From Acanthochlamys bracteata (taxonomy: Eukaryota; Streptophyta; Magnoliopsida; Pandanales; Velloziaceae): a DNA stretch of 64,000 nucleotides. The notes under the pieces were generated by a model. That model made no database searches and was not told where the DNA came from. It saw only the letters and a program-made list of their open reading frames with translations. The stretch covers positions 1,302,001 through 1,366,000 of the forward strand of contig CM034133.1 in the NCBI GenBank assembly GCA_019914995.1, given 5' to 3'. Each line of letters starts with the position of its first letter. The stretch's first letter is position 1. Positions 46,126-56,905 of the stretch are shown in pieces. The position numbers and the translations under genes were made by a program.

Positions 46126-46294
46126 TCAGCCATCATCCTTGTTCTTGGGCTTCCTGTAAGTTTCTTCAATGTTTTTTGCTTTGAATAGCCACTCACTGGC
46201 ATGCTTCTTGATAACGGGGATATCATAGTTTGAGCAATATATATTCCACAACCAGTGCCCAGCAGAAAAGAAAACTATTCCTGATTAGTCCCAT
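46126..46294 (-). pseudogene. STMP1-like short mitochondrial membrane protein, broken by two single-base deletions
   Basis: Minus-strand reading gives, in three successive frames, MGLIRNS, then FSFLLGTGCGIYIAQ, then NYDIPVIKKHASEWLF and on to ETYRKPKNKDDG and stop. Together these are the complete parts of a roughly 56-residue protein. The central FLLG(x)GIYIAQNYDIP resembles the animal short transmembrane mitochondrial protein 1 and its plant relatives, which have one membrane helix and a basic tail. Two bases appear to be missing, both in T/A runs on the plus strand: at about 46271-46274 (four A where five are expected) and about 46228-46231 (three T where four are expected). A CTTCTACAG acceptor just before the ATG implies a 5'UTR intron, so this is not a simple retrocopy. 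It is either a pseudogene or has two sequence errors. No other gene nearby shows such errors. Confidence 0.65.
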
Positions 46295-47890
46295 TCTGTA
46301 GAAGCATAGCAATCACCTAAATAGCTGAAATTTCAGACAGATAACACATGTAGTAGATGTTCCGTTAAAAGATAAGAAGAACAAATGGAATTTGTATCAA
46401 AGAATTCACCAAAACATCATCTTGCAGTACACATATTGATGCATAAAGATTTTATGACGAAGGCAAAAAAGCAGATTCACTTCAACAGTGCAAACAAAAT
46501 ATCCTAGAACCACATTAAATTTCAATTTCTCAAGACGATCCTAATCATTTGCTGCAAAATCATTAGCCACCTTGGTTCCATATCCCACACATATTAACTG
46601 ATAACTAATGTCCATTTGTGTCTACAGAAATCACTTGCTTCTTAGGAACTCCCAATCTCTTATCTAACAATTACCTTTTACTGGTACGTCTTTGGAACCA
46701 AGAACAGAGCAATAATCTAACAGAGTTCCAAAAACTGCGGAACAATTCCCGGACATTCAGCTAACGTTCAAAGAGTAACTAAGCATATATCTGTGAAAAG
46801 AAAAAAAGAGGGTATCAATGAATCAGAGACTCATTGTCCATGATGTTTAACCTTCAAACGCCATGAATGACACTTCCTCTTTGTCAATCAAAACATCTAC
46901 TAGAACTATTCGCAATCACATCTTGCATGCTCCAAAATCAGCCGACGACTTCTAAAATCAGCCTAACTAATAACTAGGACATTTCCATTTCAAATAAATA
47001 TTGCTGGAATTCATCACCTCGCATTCTTTTTTCAATCAACCCAAGCTACCAAAACTCCCAAGTAAAATTGACAAGGTTCTAAGAAGTTGAACGTTGCCAT
47101 AATCCTCCCCGTTGCCGGAGAAGGAGATGAATTTAGATGAAAAACAAGACGGGAGTGAACAAAAAAGTTCAGAGAAACGCATAACACTTAAAGGAGAATC
47201 CCAGCGAGACCCGCTGTCGCGTCCGTACAAAGAATGATCGTTTTGCGCTTCTATTCCTAGAATTACAAAATTACATAAGAGAAATTAGACAAGTGCCATT
47301 AGCTTCTTCTAGTAGAGCTGCCAGGCATTTCGTCGAACACCTATAACTGCAGATCTTTCAGCTAGTTTTCCAATAATTTTCCAGTCATCTAAGCTCCCAA
47401 CCAAGACATAAATAATCCAACAATCAAATTAACAAGGATTCCGCAATGCTAACAAGATACCCGAAGCTTATGTAATCAACAATCAACTAATCTTCTTCCA
47501 GAAAATATTAGGAAAAAGGACAATATTTAGCATAATCTTATATAACTAAGCAATTACCAATACCTTAATCCAAGGAAGATCACAATTCTTCCGAAACAAA
47601 AACAAGAATAAAAAAAATAAAACAATCATATGAAAACATTATAAAAATCGAGAAATTTGAGTAAAGAACGAAAAATTGCTCATCGGATCAGAAACTTTGC
47701 TTAGGAAATCAAGTACTCGAATGCCACATATGTATGAAGATCTGACAACGGTTGTCAGTTGAAAGCAATAGAGGAAATGGATCGGAGAACAAAGAGTGGA
47801 AAATTAGGGTTTGGGCCTTCGCAGCGTTGCTTGTCTTCTTCTTCACAGTGTCCACGCACAACACCGAGATTTTGTTTAGTAGTTTTAGCA
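46295..47890 (-). other. likely 5'UTR intron and leader of the STMP1-like locus
   Basis: No other coding sequence was found. A plausible leader lies near 47890-47760 on the minus strand, and a 3' splice site at about 46296. The interval between is intron-like and AT-rich. The exact first exon and donor were not determined. Confidence 0.35.
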
Positions 47891-49160
47891 ATTAGGCTTT
47901 TGTGGGCTGCCTATCGCTGGTTTATTATGTGATCCAGTCCATTAATCGAATGCAATTTTAATCCAAAAATTGTGAAAATTTTCTTTGCTATTGCGTCAAA
48001 ACAAACTTTAGGGTCTGTTACCTATTCAGGATCCCACTTAATTATTTTAAGTTGATATATAATCTGCTCTATATTAATTTATGCTTTACTTATTATAAAT
48101 TATAGGTTCGTTTTAATTAATACGGAGTAACTTTGTAAAAATGAATTCGATAGAAAATTAAAATAAATTCGCTGAGTTAAGAATAAACTGAAATAAATAA
48201 AATAATTTAAATTTAAAATCTGATGAAAAAAATAAATTTTATATAATTAAAATACACCTTTGACTGATGGAGGAATTAGTAATATCATCACCATACTCTT
48301 TTTGGTCTCGAGAAGTCAAGAAGGTGTTCACAAGAAATTAAGAAACTAAAACTTGATGTCAGACAAAACTTGGATATAATATTAAAATCCATCCATACTC
48401 AGTTGCTACTGTTAATTGTCAGGAAAACCAATTCATTGTTACATTCAATTCAATACTACTATCCACAAGTTCACATCTCACAGAAAGAAATTTTAAAACA
48501 TTAACATTCCATCAACTATTATTCTGTGTCTTTTTAGTTCACATATATTGGAAATGGTCAAAGAGTGCAATAATAATAAAGTGAATAAGTTCACTACACT
48601 GAGCAGCAGAGCACCATTAGTAGTCTACTTTGCAACTGTTGATCCCAACTGCTTGCAAAGCTTTGCATACACTGATAGACGGCAAAAAGTGGTTGCAGAA
48701 CCAAAACATACGCATATGTACATCCAAAAACAAGAAGAAGAAGAAGAAGAAGAAGAAAATTTGAAGGGTATCAAAGTGAGGAAGAATGCAAATGCACTAC
48801 AGCAACTTGTTCAGATTTCAACAGTCTCTTACGCGGTATTTGTTCCCTCACAGTAATAGAAGAATATAAATAAGAATAAAAGAAGAAGAAAAAAAAAACC
48901 TCCAGGGTTTTAATATATGCCATTGAATTCTGTATAAAGCTTTTCTGAGCAGAGATCTCTGCAACGTACATATTCAACTGTTTAACTTAGTGACAGTACG
49001 TAATGATAAGTCTCTTGAAACTCTGTTCTGCTATATAACTTTCTCTTTTTCTTGTTAACTACAAGCTAGTAGTACTACTGTAGATTATTTAGTTGTGTTA
49101 CTGTTAGAGAGAAAACAAAACAAAAAAAAAGAAAAAAGATTAGCTCTGTTTCATTACACT
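47891..49160. other. AT-rich intergenic stretch
   Basis: No supported gene. It contains a small inverted-repeat element (48104-48260) and an (AAG)n tract at 48732-48758. A 102-codon plus-strand frame at 48548-48856 spans that (AAG)n tract and has no recognisable family. Confidence 0.5.
48104..48260. mobile_element. short MITE-like element, degenerate copy
   Basis: The left end AGGTTCGTTTTAATTA (48104-48119) and the right end, which in reverse complement reads AGGTGTATTTTAATTA, match at 13 of 16 bases. The interior is AT-rich with TAAAATAAA runs, like the element at 476-766. No clear target duplication was seen. Confidence 0.45.
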
Positions 49161-49900
49161 GCAGTTGTTTGTCCCCCATGCAGTCATCTTCTCATCAAGG
49201 AACTCATGTACAACCCAAAAAAAAACTTGGTCAACATCAAACAGTAGTGGTAGTAGTAGTAGTAGTAGTAGTAGAATATGTAGGTAACCCATAACCCCAT
49301 TTTCTTTCTCTGATGATGCTTCTTCGATTATTGTTGTTGTTAATGCTGTTGTGTTATTGTGCGCATGGAGTTATGTGTTCCTTTAATTCGAATTGCAGTC
49401 TGTTGTAGTACTTCTCTGCGTTATTGCCCTTGTTTGATGAATGCATGCAGTTACTTTCTTTCTGTGAGTTTATTAATGTTTTCCCGATCCCTGTTGATGA
49501 AGATAGATGCAGCATATGCAAGTAGCGTCCATGTCGTTTGGATCGCTACTCTCAATCTCTGTGGAATGTTATTGGTAAAGACAAATATTAGATAGCTAGC
49601 TAAGATTCGGAAACTTGATCAGAAAAAAAGAAATTATCAGAGTTGTATAATCATTTAATTGGTGAATTGCTACAGAGTGCGAGAGAGAGATTGGGAGATT
49701 GAGTTTAATGGAGTTAGCGTGTGAGAGAGGAGAACGAGAGATGGTTTAATAAGAGAAGCGACGAGGAGACATGTCGAATCAAATGCAGCGATACTTCCCT
49801 CATATGCTCTGTATCTGCCTTTAGAATTAAGTACATGTTTCAATTATTTTTTATTGTTTTCAGATTTCATATTTTACTTATTTTAATTATCTCTCCTAAA
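49160..49900. other. possible non-coding transcript region
   Basis: Less AT-rich than the flanks, with a (TAG)n microsatellite at 49251-49274. No open frame is convincing on either strand. It could be a long non-coding transcript or an old regulatory region. Confidence 0.25.
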
Positions 49901-50140
49901 CTTTAATTTTTCATTCATATCAAATTATATTTTTATCAAAATTTTACTTCACATGTTATAATTATTATATTAAATTTTATTTCTACTGAATTTTACTTTT
50001 CCATCGAACTCTATATTTACTATATCGTCCTAATTGAATTGTCAAAATATTTTTTTTTATTGACTATCTAAATTATCTTAGATTTTATGTGCATTGAACG
50101 AGCAACCATGCAAATGTGAGAACTTAAAGTCTAGTTTCGC

Positions 50141-50341
50141 TAAGCTTTTCAAAAAAATAATTTTTAATTTTTAGTTCATATTTTTTAAAATAGTTTTTAT
50201 TATTTAAAAATTTTAAATATATAAAAAAAATTTATATAGTAAAATTTTTTATTTTTTAAATAAAAAAATAAAATTTATTTTTAACAAAAAATATTATTTA
50301 TTTTAAAAAAATTTTATTTCAAAAATATTTTCAAACGCTTA
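50141..50341. mobile_element. AT-rich MITE-like element, copy B
   Basis: The left end TAAGCTTTTCAAAA (50141-50154) and the right end TTTTCAAACGCTTA (50328-50341) are inverse complements at 12 of 14 positions. The interior is almost entirely A and T and largely self-complementary. Same type as the element at 51549-51783. Confidence 0.5.
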
Positions 50342-51548
50342 ATTTGGTGCTATAGATCTTGCATATATATATATGGATATCTCATTTGTTCACAGATATG
50401 ATTTTGACAATGTCAAATGTACCGGAGAACTGAGAAGATCGGAAGATGGAATATATAAATTTGTGAAATTACTAATAGATTTTAATATTAATAGATATAC
50501 ATTTATTTGAAAATGGGAGTGTCTGACATTTTTAAAGTTCATTTTAGTGACCAATTTTTTCTTTTCCCATTAATTATAAATACTGTAACAAATAACTGTT
50601 TATATTTAATATGTTCATAAGTCAAAAATACATAAATTCTTATGACTAAATATTGCTTATGATAAATTTATTATTTGATTCTAAAATTTCTTTTGTAATT
50701 TAATAGACACAAATGCATTCACTGAACATATATTTAAATATGAAAAGGGGTATACACATTTTCTCTTTTATATATTCGGTAATACTTCTCTTTTATTGTG
50801 ATTCAACTAAGTAATGAAAAGAATTAGCTAATTTGAAGATAGACCACCAACTCGCATGGTGCTTGATCAAATTAGGATCTAATTTATGAGCTTAATAACT
50901 CATGTTCTTAAAAAGTTTTATATTAACTGAAATATCATATATTTATTTATGAAAGATCCTAATTTATAAGTGATAGATCAAAAATTTTATTATTGTGGAG
51001 CCACCTGATATGTTATTGGAGGAATAATTATTGAACTCAAGTCAAACTATCCAAAATTATTAGAATGGATCCGAATAACAAACGGATACTCAAATAAAAT
51101 AATGTGCTAATTAATTTGTTGTGAGCTAGTAATTCGTTTTGAATTAGATCAAATTATACGCTAATTTGGTGGTTTTTAATAATTAACTTATATTTTTTAG
51201 TTGATTGAATGCTAAAATAAATATATATTTATATATAAGAAATGTTAATATCTAACATATTTACTAATTATTTTAGTAGAGACACCATCCTAGAAAATGA
51301 ATCATTTGTCTTCTAAAAAAATACCGATTAAATTACAACCGTACGATTGAAAGGCAGCAGTGAGAGAGGGGAGATCGAAAGTTTAGGTGGATTTGAGTGG
51401 ATTAATCCCAAATCAATGAATTTAACTCAAAACTTTTTTAAGTATTAAATGATTTTTCTTGAAAATTCTTTGAACTAAAATGAAATTCAAATCGAATTAT
51501 GAATATTTGTAACAAAAGGCCAGACATGCAAAGAGCTGACGGCACCGA

Positions 51549-51783
51549 GTGCGTTTGACTTTTCATTTTTTTAAATAAGTTTTAATTTTTAATTATATAT
51601 TTTTTAATATATATTTAATAAATATTTATAAAATTTATTTAAAATTTTAAAAAATATAGAAAAATTTTATGTAATGAAATATTTTTATTATTTTTTAAAA
51701 AATAAAAATAAAACTCATTTTTTAAAAAAATAAAAATATTTTTTATTTTAAAAAAAATTATTTTATAATTAATTCAAACGCAC
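51549..51783. mobile_element. AT-rich MITE-like element, copy A
   Basis: GTGCGTTTGA at 51549-51558 and TCAAACGCAC at 51774-51783 are perfect 10-base terminal inverted repeats. The 215-base interior is almost only A and T, with long runs that can fold back. This is a classic non-autonomous DNA transposon layout. No target-site duplication is obvious. Confidence 0.65.
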
Positions 51784-52357
51784 CCTCAGAATATCGTCTG
51801 AAGTACGTATCGATACCAACTATTATAATATATATATAGTTAAATAATGGAAAGCTAGCTACATGGATGGAGTACTTGATCGGACGCAAAGGAATTATTT
51901 GATTGAGAAGCAATCACATGAATTTGCTGAACAACTAAAATTCTCAGTACTTGGTTGGCAAATGCAATCATATATATATGGGGTGTTTGTGCGGTAGCTG
52001 GAACAATGAAAGTGATTTTAATTCCCTGTTATTTGAATGTTGATTGATTACAGTTTGAGTTGTTGGCATTTTGTTTATTGATTTCTTTCTAATCAAGAAC
52101 AGGATTATGTAATATGGTTTTTGGGTCCCCTACTAGAAGGGTTCCCATTCCGACAGCTCCTTTCTATTTCGCATATCATGAGAGGATCAAATTCAACCGC
52201 AAACCCAAACTTTCCTATGTCAAAGAGTACATAGTATTTATTCTGTTACACAGCGACTATGTTGTGCAAATAAAATACATAAACTGTTCAAAATTTCAAA
52301 TTTGATAGAAAAAAATAAGCTACGATCGTTTGAAGCATATCTTTAGTGTATCTAAAA

Positions 52358-52615
52358 GTATGTTTCAATCACTACATAACCACAATTTTTTTTCAAAATT
52401 TGAATTCAGTACTGTACATATTTTAATTATCTTTATAAACTTCACTTATACTTTTATAACGAAATTTTATTTTAATAAAATTTTATTTAAAATATTTTAT
52501 ATTTTTTAAGTACAATTCAAAATTTTATTTTAACCAAACTATATTTTTCAACAAATTCTATTTTCATGAAATTTATTTTTGTAAAATTTATTTTTATTTG
52601 ATTGAAACACATTCC
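52358..52615. mobile_element. MITE-like element, second family
   Basis: The left end near 52358 (GTATGTTTCAATCA) and the right end (TGATTGAAACACATTC, about 52600-52615) are inverse complements apart from two or three bases. The interior consists of AATTTTATTTT-type sequence like that of the element at 476-766. Confidence 0.55.
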
Positions 52616-52843
52616 ATAAATAAGTTTTTAGTTTTTATTAACTTTTTTTGTCTATACTCATGCTCCACAACCAACTAAATTCTACTGTTAATTTTTGTCG
52701 CCTTCAAGCTAGCCACGTATGTTCAGTGCTGGAGTTTTACAAGATCAATTATTATCGGGTTTATTCTTCGTCCAGGTACATGCTGCATTAGCGTTCTTAA
52801 ATCTCTTGAGCGGGCAATATTGTGATTAGCTCTGTAAATATAG

Positions 52844-53342
52844 GTTTTTTTTCAAAATCAATAGACAATGAAAAAAATAAATTCAAATATTTGTAAAAAT
52901 TATTTTAGATTATATAAATAATGTAAGATTAAACTATTTTTTAATATATATTCTTTAGCAGAGCGTTTTTTTTAAATTGAATTGATGTAAGCAATATATC
53001 CTGTAATGAATTGGATGAAGCGAACGATCTGTCCTAAAATGAATGCCCTAAAATATAGCGGACAACTGTCTTTTGAATGAAACGGACTACCTATTTTAAA
53101 ATAAAGCGATTTTTTGGTCTTATAATAAATTAGATTATGAAGGTTCTGAATAGATATGAATAATAAGTTAAATTTAATCCACATCTTAAACCGATCCGAT
53201 CCAATCCGTTCTAATATTATGTGCGAATTTAAGATTTTTTCAAAACCAATTAGCAATTATAATAGTGAACTCAAATTTTTATAAATATTATTTCAGAATT
53301 ATTGATAAATAATATGAAATTAAATTATTATTTAACAAGCTC
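52844..53342. repeat. direct repeats of about 110 bases flanking 280 bases
   Basis: The sequence at about 52844-52953 recurs at about 53233-53342 in the same orientation with moderate divergence (shared TTTTTTCAAAA, ATAAAT(A)AT and AAATTAAA/AGATTAAA stretches). The arrangement could be a small LTR-type element or a chance local duplication. Terminal TG and CA, primer-binding and polypurine sites were not found. Confidence 0.4.
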
Positions 53343-55684
53343 ATAGATTTAAAGAATTCTTTGAAACTTTGAACTGGCCACACTGAACAACTAGAACAAC
53401 CCAAACGCTGCATTGCACTTTATTTAATAAGCAGATTTGCAAAGCAAGGAAATCTTTATCTCTGTAAGCTAGAAAGCCCGAAGCTGATTAATTTCTAAGT
53501 AACTTTTTTACTACTGCAGCAACGAGAATAAAGGTTTCATTTATGGATCTCTGGCGCATGTTTACATTAACAGAAGAAGAGGGGAAAAAAATGAAAAACT
53601 GGGAAAGGAGAGTATATAGTGCATGATTCATTGTTTTAATTTTGTACAGATTAAAAATGGCAATAACTTGTCGAGCAAATTGAACCGAGTGCTTTTGGAT
53701 AACGTCGACGAGCTTTTCTTATTGTTTTTCTAGCAGGAGCTTTTGCTCCAAAAACACATGTCCTATTCATAAAAATCCTTATTACTAAATTCATTGCTTA
53801 AAAAACAAACCAACCAAAGGAACTTTCTCTGATTTTATTATAGTTTCTGGTAAACCGTTTTTATCTGACCCATCAAATCAAAACTGCAAGCGTAAGAGTG
53901 GGAAGAAAACGAAACCACTGTTTTTAGAAGTGTCTCTAATTTTTGTTGTTCCTCGAGATTCGAAAACCTTTCTATTCCCATAAGCTGAACAATATGGATG
54001 CAATTTCAAGCAAAACAAAAGCAAAAGCAAAAGCAATTATATCGATGTATATATAACTTTCTCTAGCTAGCTTTTATATATAAAAGAAAGTGACAAACTA
54101 GTCCTTTTCCATCCACATCCCAAACAATGCCTTTTCTTTCTGTTCAGCAATTTTCCCTTACTCTGCATGATGCCAAAGTGACTAGACTGTTATAGTTATG
54201 CAAACGCATTGATTCCTTATTTTATGTTTATCACTCTAGCTTATAGCTTATAGCTTATAGGCACCACAATACCTAACTTGACAAGTTCTATTCTACTATA
54301 CATGATCCCTTTCTCGTTGGAGTTCCCAACAGATTGATATATTGTTTTCTGCTTTTGCAAGCGATTATAATTCCTAGTAGCAAATAAACTTATTTCAATA
54401 ATTAATAATTCCTTTAAGTCTTTAGTATATATTTTTTATTATTATCTCTTTTAAATCACTTCTTCTGCAGTGAAACGTAAATGTGAAAAAGGAGACAACC
54501 GAAGCAAAGGGAATCTATTATAAGTTGTGTAGTTACTCTAAGTACGTGTATATGTAAATGAAGTATATTGAAAATTCAAAAGCTGCTTTAGACAATGGAG
54601 AGAGAGAGAGAGAATTGCTTCTCTTCTGGAAATTTTGCAGTCACTTACACCTACATTTAGAACAGAAGTTGAATGCTTCGCTACGTTGCAGGTTACGTGT
54701 GCAGTGGTCATGAATAATAATCATAAAGTTGTTGTTCTTGTTGTTCACATATAGCTGGAAAAGCAAAGATTGATCAATCGTTCTCCGTCCTCTCTGGGAA
54801 TGAATTTAAATTCAGAGACGAGATATACTTCTGATGATATGCTTTTGCGTTTGAACTTTTGCAGCCTCATTGAAGTTTTTAAAACTTTCGGCATGACTAC
54901 TGTGTCTAGCTATAATCGCCGGAGATTAATTTCATCTGTATTGTTCTCAAGTATGTCTTTTTATGGAAGATCTTTCTTAATTTAATCCAACTGCATCCCT
55001 AACTAGTTATCTTCAAAAACAAAAGCTGCACGTACATCTTTAATTTTTCGAGAAATTATTATAAGAACTAATTGCACGGCAATGATCGATGTATCTATAC
55101 ATTTCATGATGATTTACTGGTGAATTGCAGAGGTATATATGAACGATGATAAGAGTCATGATCACCAAATAATGTGCTTTTGCAATTATTCTGGTTTTTT
55201 TTTAAACTTTACAAGTAGAAATGAAAAAATTGGCAAGAGATCGAAGAGACAGAAAGGCGTGTACGAAGCTGCGCGAGTCATTCTCTTGTAATCAATGCAT
55301 GCCCTGCAGCTCCTACCAAAATTTCTGTTCACAGGGATTCAACCCTCTAATACCTCCTGGCCACAGAGATCGATCATAGAGAAAGCTGTAAACATGCATA
55401 CATGAAAGAAGGGGGGTCATGATCATCTCAACAAGAACAACAACAGGAAAGAAGAAAATAAAAGGAACGGCAAACCATTCAATGCTTTTCCCGTGCAGAC
55501 CCCAAGCACCATTGTCGCACAGTGGTGCTTTTCCAATTTTCTCTTCTCTATAAACTCCCCTCTTTTCTCCTTCTCCCTTTCCTCCCCACATCCCTTTTGT
55601 ACGTCTCTCTTCTCTTCTATGAAAAGAAGTAGTAGCTACTCTGATCTATAGCTCTTGCACCAATAATATTGGTCTTCTTCACTA

Positions 55685-55692
55685 CTTATAAA
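55685..55692 (+). promoter_or_regulatory. probable TATA box of the WOX gene
   Basis: TTATAAAC lies about 55-60 bases before the ATG at 55746, which implies a short leader. Confidence 0.45.
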
Positions 55693-55745
55693 CTCGCTTT
55701 GTCTATATTAATCAAGTAGTAGAAGTTCAGTTTCGAAAAGCAATC

Positions 55746-56905
55746 ATGCCGCAAGCTCCATCAACGAGATGGTGCCCGACACCGGAACAGCTTATGATAC
55801 TTGAAGAAATGTACCGGAGCGGAATACGCACGCCGAACGCTTCGCAAATACAGCAGATAACTGCGCACTTGTCTTACTATGGTAAGATAGAAGGGAAGAA
55901 TGTGTTTTACTGGTTTCAGAACCACAAGGCACGAGATCGGCAGAAGCTTCGTCGGAGACTTAGTCGTCACCACCAGCTTCTTCACCTTCATCCTGCTGCT
56001 GCTACTGCAGCAGGTAGTGGGCAGGCTCATTCTGTTCCTGCAGGCCATCAACAGTTCCATGATTTCGTTGAGGAGAGTAGTACTTCTCCTCTCCCTTCTC
56101 CTACTTCACTGAGTTACCAGAACCCATTTGATCAAATCTTCCATCAGGTAATTAGATCTTTAATTCTTCACGCAACAATAATTTGGTGCAAAGGTATTGA
56201 TTGGGACATCACTGATCAAAGGAAGAAGAAGAAAAAGGAAAAAGCAAAACTGAAGGGCCTGAACATGAAACTGGACAGCGTTACTCATGTGATTATCTGT
56301 GGCCTGTTTCTTCAGAAGTAGGAAGTTCAATTCTATGCAGTTTTCTGTCTTTTGTCGTTTACGAATTGAAAAAGCCTCTTCTAGGGATCTTCTGAGATTC
56401 ACACAATGCTTCCGTTCTGCAAATTTTGTTATTAGTACTGTTTAACGATTCTGTTCATTGTTCAGAGTTCGTGTTCTTACTTTTTGACCTACATTGCCCA
56501 AATATCCTCAATTCTTTAATTACCAAGAAAGCTTCGACAATTTTCCCAAAATTTTTGTTGACTAGTAACAATATGCTAATGATTTAATTGGTTTAGGGAG
56601 GAAGTAATCAGGATGGAAATCCAGAGATGAATTTGCTAAGTAAGTTGGATACCAGTGGCCAAGAACGTCTTGATCAAGGAGCAGCAGCAAGTAGCAGTAG
56701 AACTTCATATCTCATGCACGAATGGATGGCGCCGCAGCCTGTGATGCCTGCCGTCGCCATTGGCAGCAGCTCAGTGTTCCCAGCTCCATGCTGCAAGCCT
56801 TTAAGGACTCTTGATCTTTTCCCAACAAAGAGCACCGGTGCCCTGAAAGATGAGTTCAGCACTTCAAAGAGTTCTTCATGCTCCGCTTCTCCAACCAGCA
56901 ACTAG
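55746..56905 (+). CDS. WOX3: WUSCHEL-related homeobox transcription factor, WOX3/PRESSED FLOWER type
   Basis: Two exons, 55746-56147 and 56597-56905, join in phase 0 to give 236 residues. The homeodomain occupies residues about 5-70: [18 protein letters not shown] at its start, [15 protein letters not shown] in the middle, and [17 protein letters not shown] in helix 3. The wording [21 protein letters not shown] is typical of WOX3/PRS rather than WUS, WOX2 or WOX5. The WUS box TLDLFP is at residues 205-210. The rest is low complexity (His, Ala, Ser). WOX3 proteins are nuclear repressors that promote lateral-organ margin growth. The exon 1 donor is CAG/GTAATT and the acceptor GTTTAG. The assignment to WOX3 rests on remembered family features; WOX identity itself is certain. 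Confidence 0.9.

Larger units (their letters stand above)
49901..55680. other. long gene-poor AT-rich region upstream of the WOX gene
   Basis: About 5.8 kb without a supported gene. It holds MITE-like elements at 50141-50341, 51549-51783 and 52358-52615, a pair of direct repeats at about 52844-52953 and 53233-53342, and a short GA tract at 54601-54612. The last part (about 53400-55680) is less AT-rich and may include upstream regulatory DNA of the WOX gene. Confidence 0.5.

Noticed and set aside
48548..48856. 102-codon open frame with a poly-Glu run
   Set aside because: The Glu run is only the (AAG)n microsatellite; the rest shows no domain, no splice context and no good start.
49240..49275. 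Regular short repeats that could suggest a repeat array
   Set aside because: It is a trinucleotide microsatellite with no spacers, so not a CRISPR-like array; none is expected in plant DNA.
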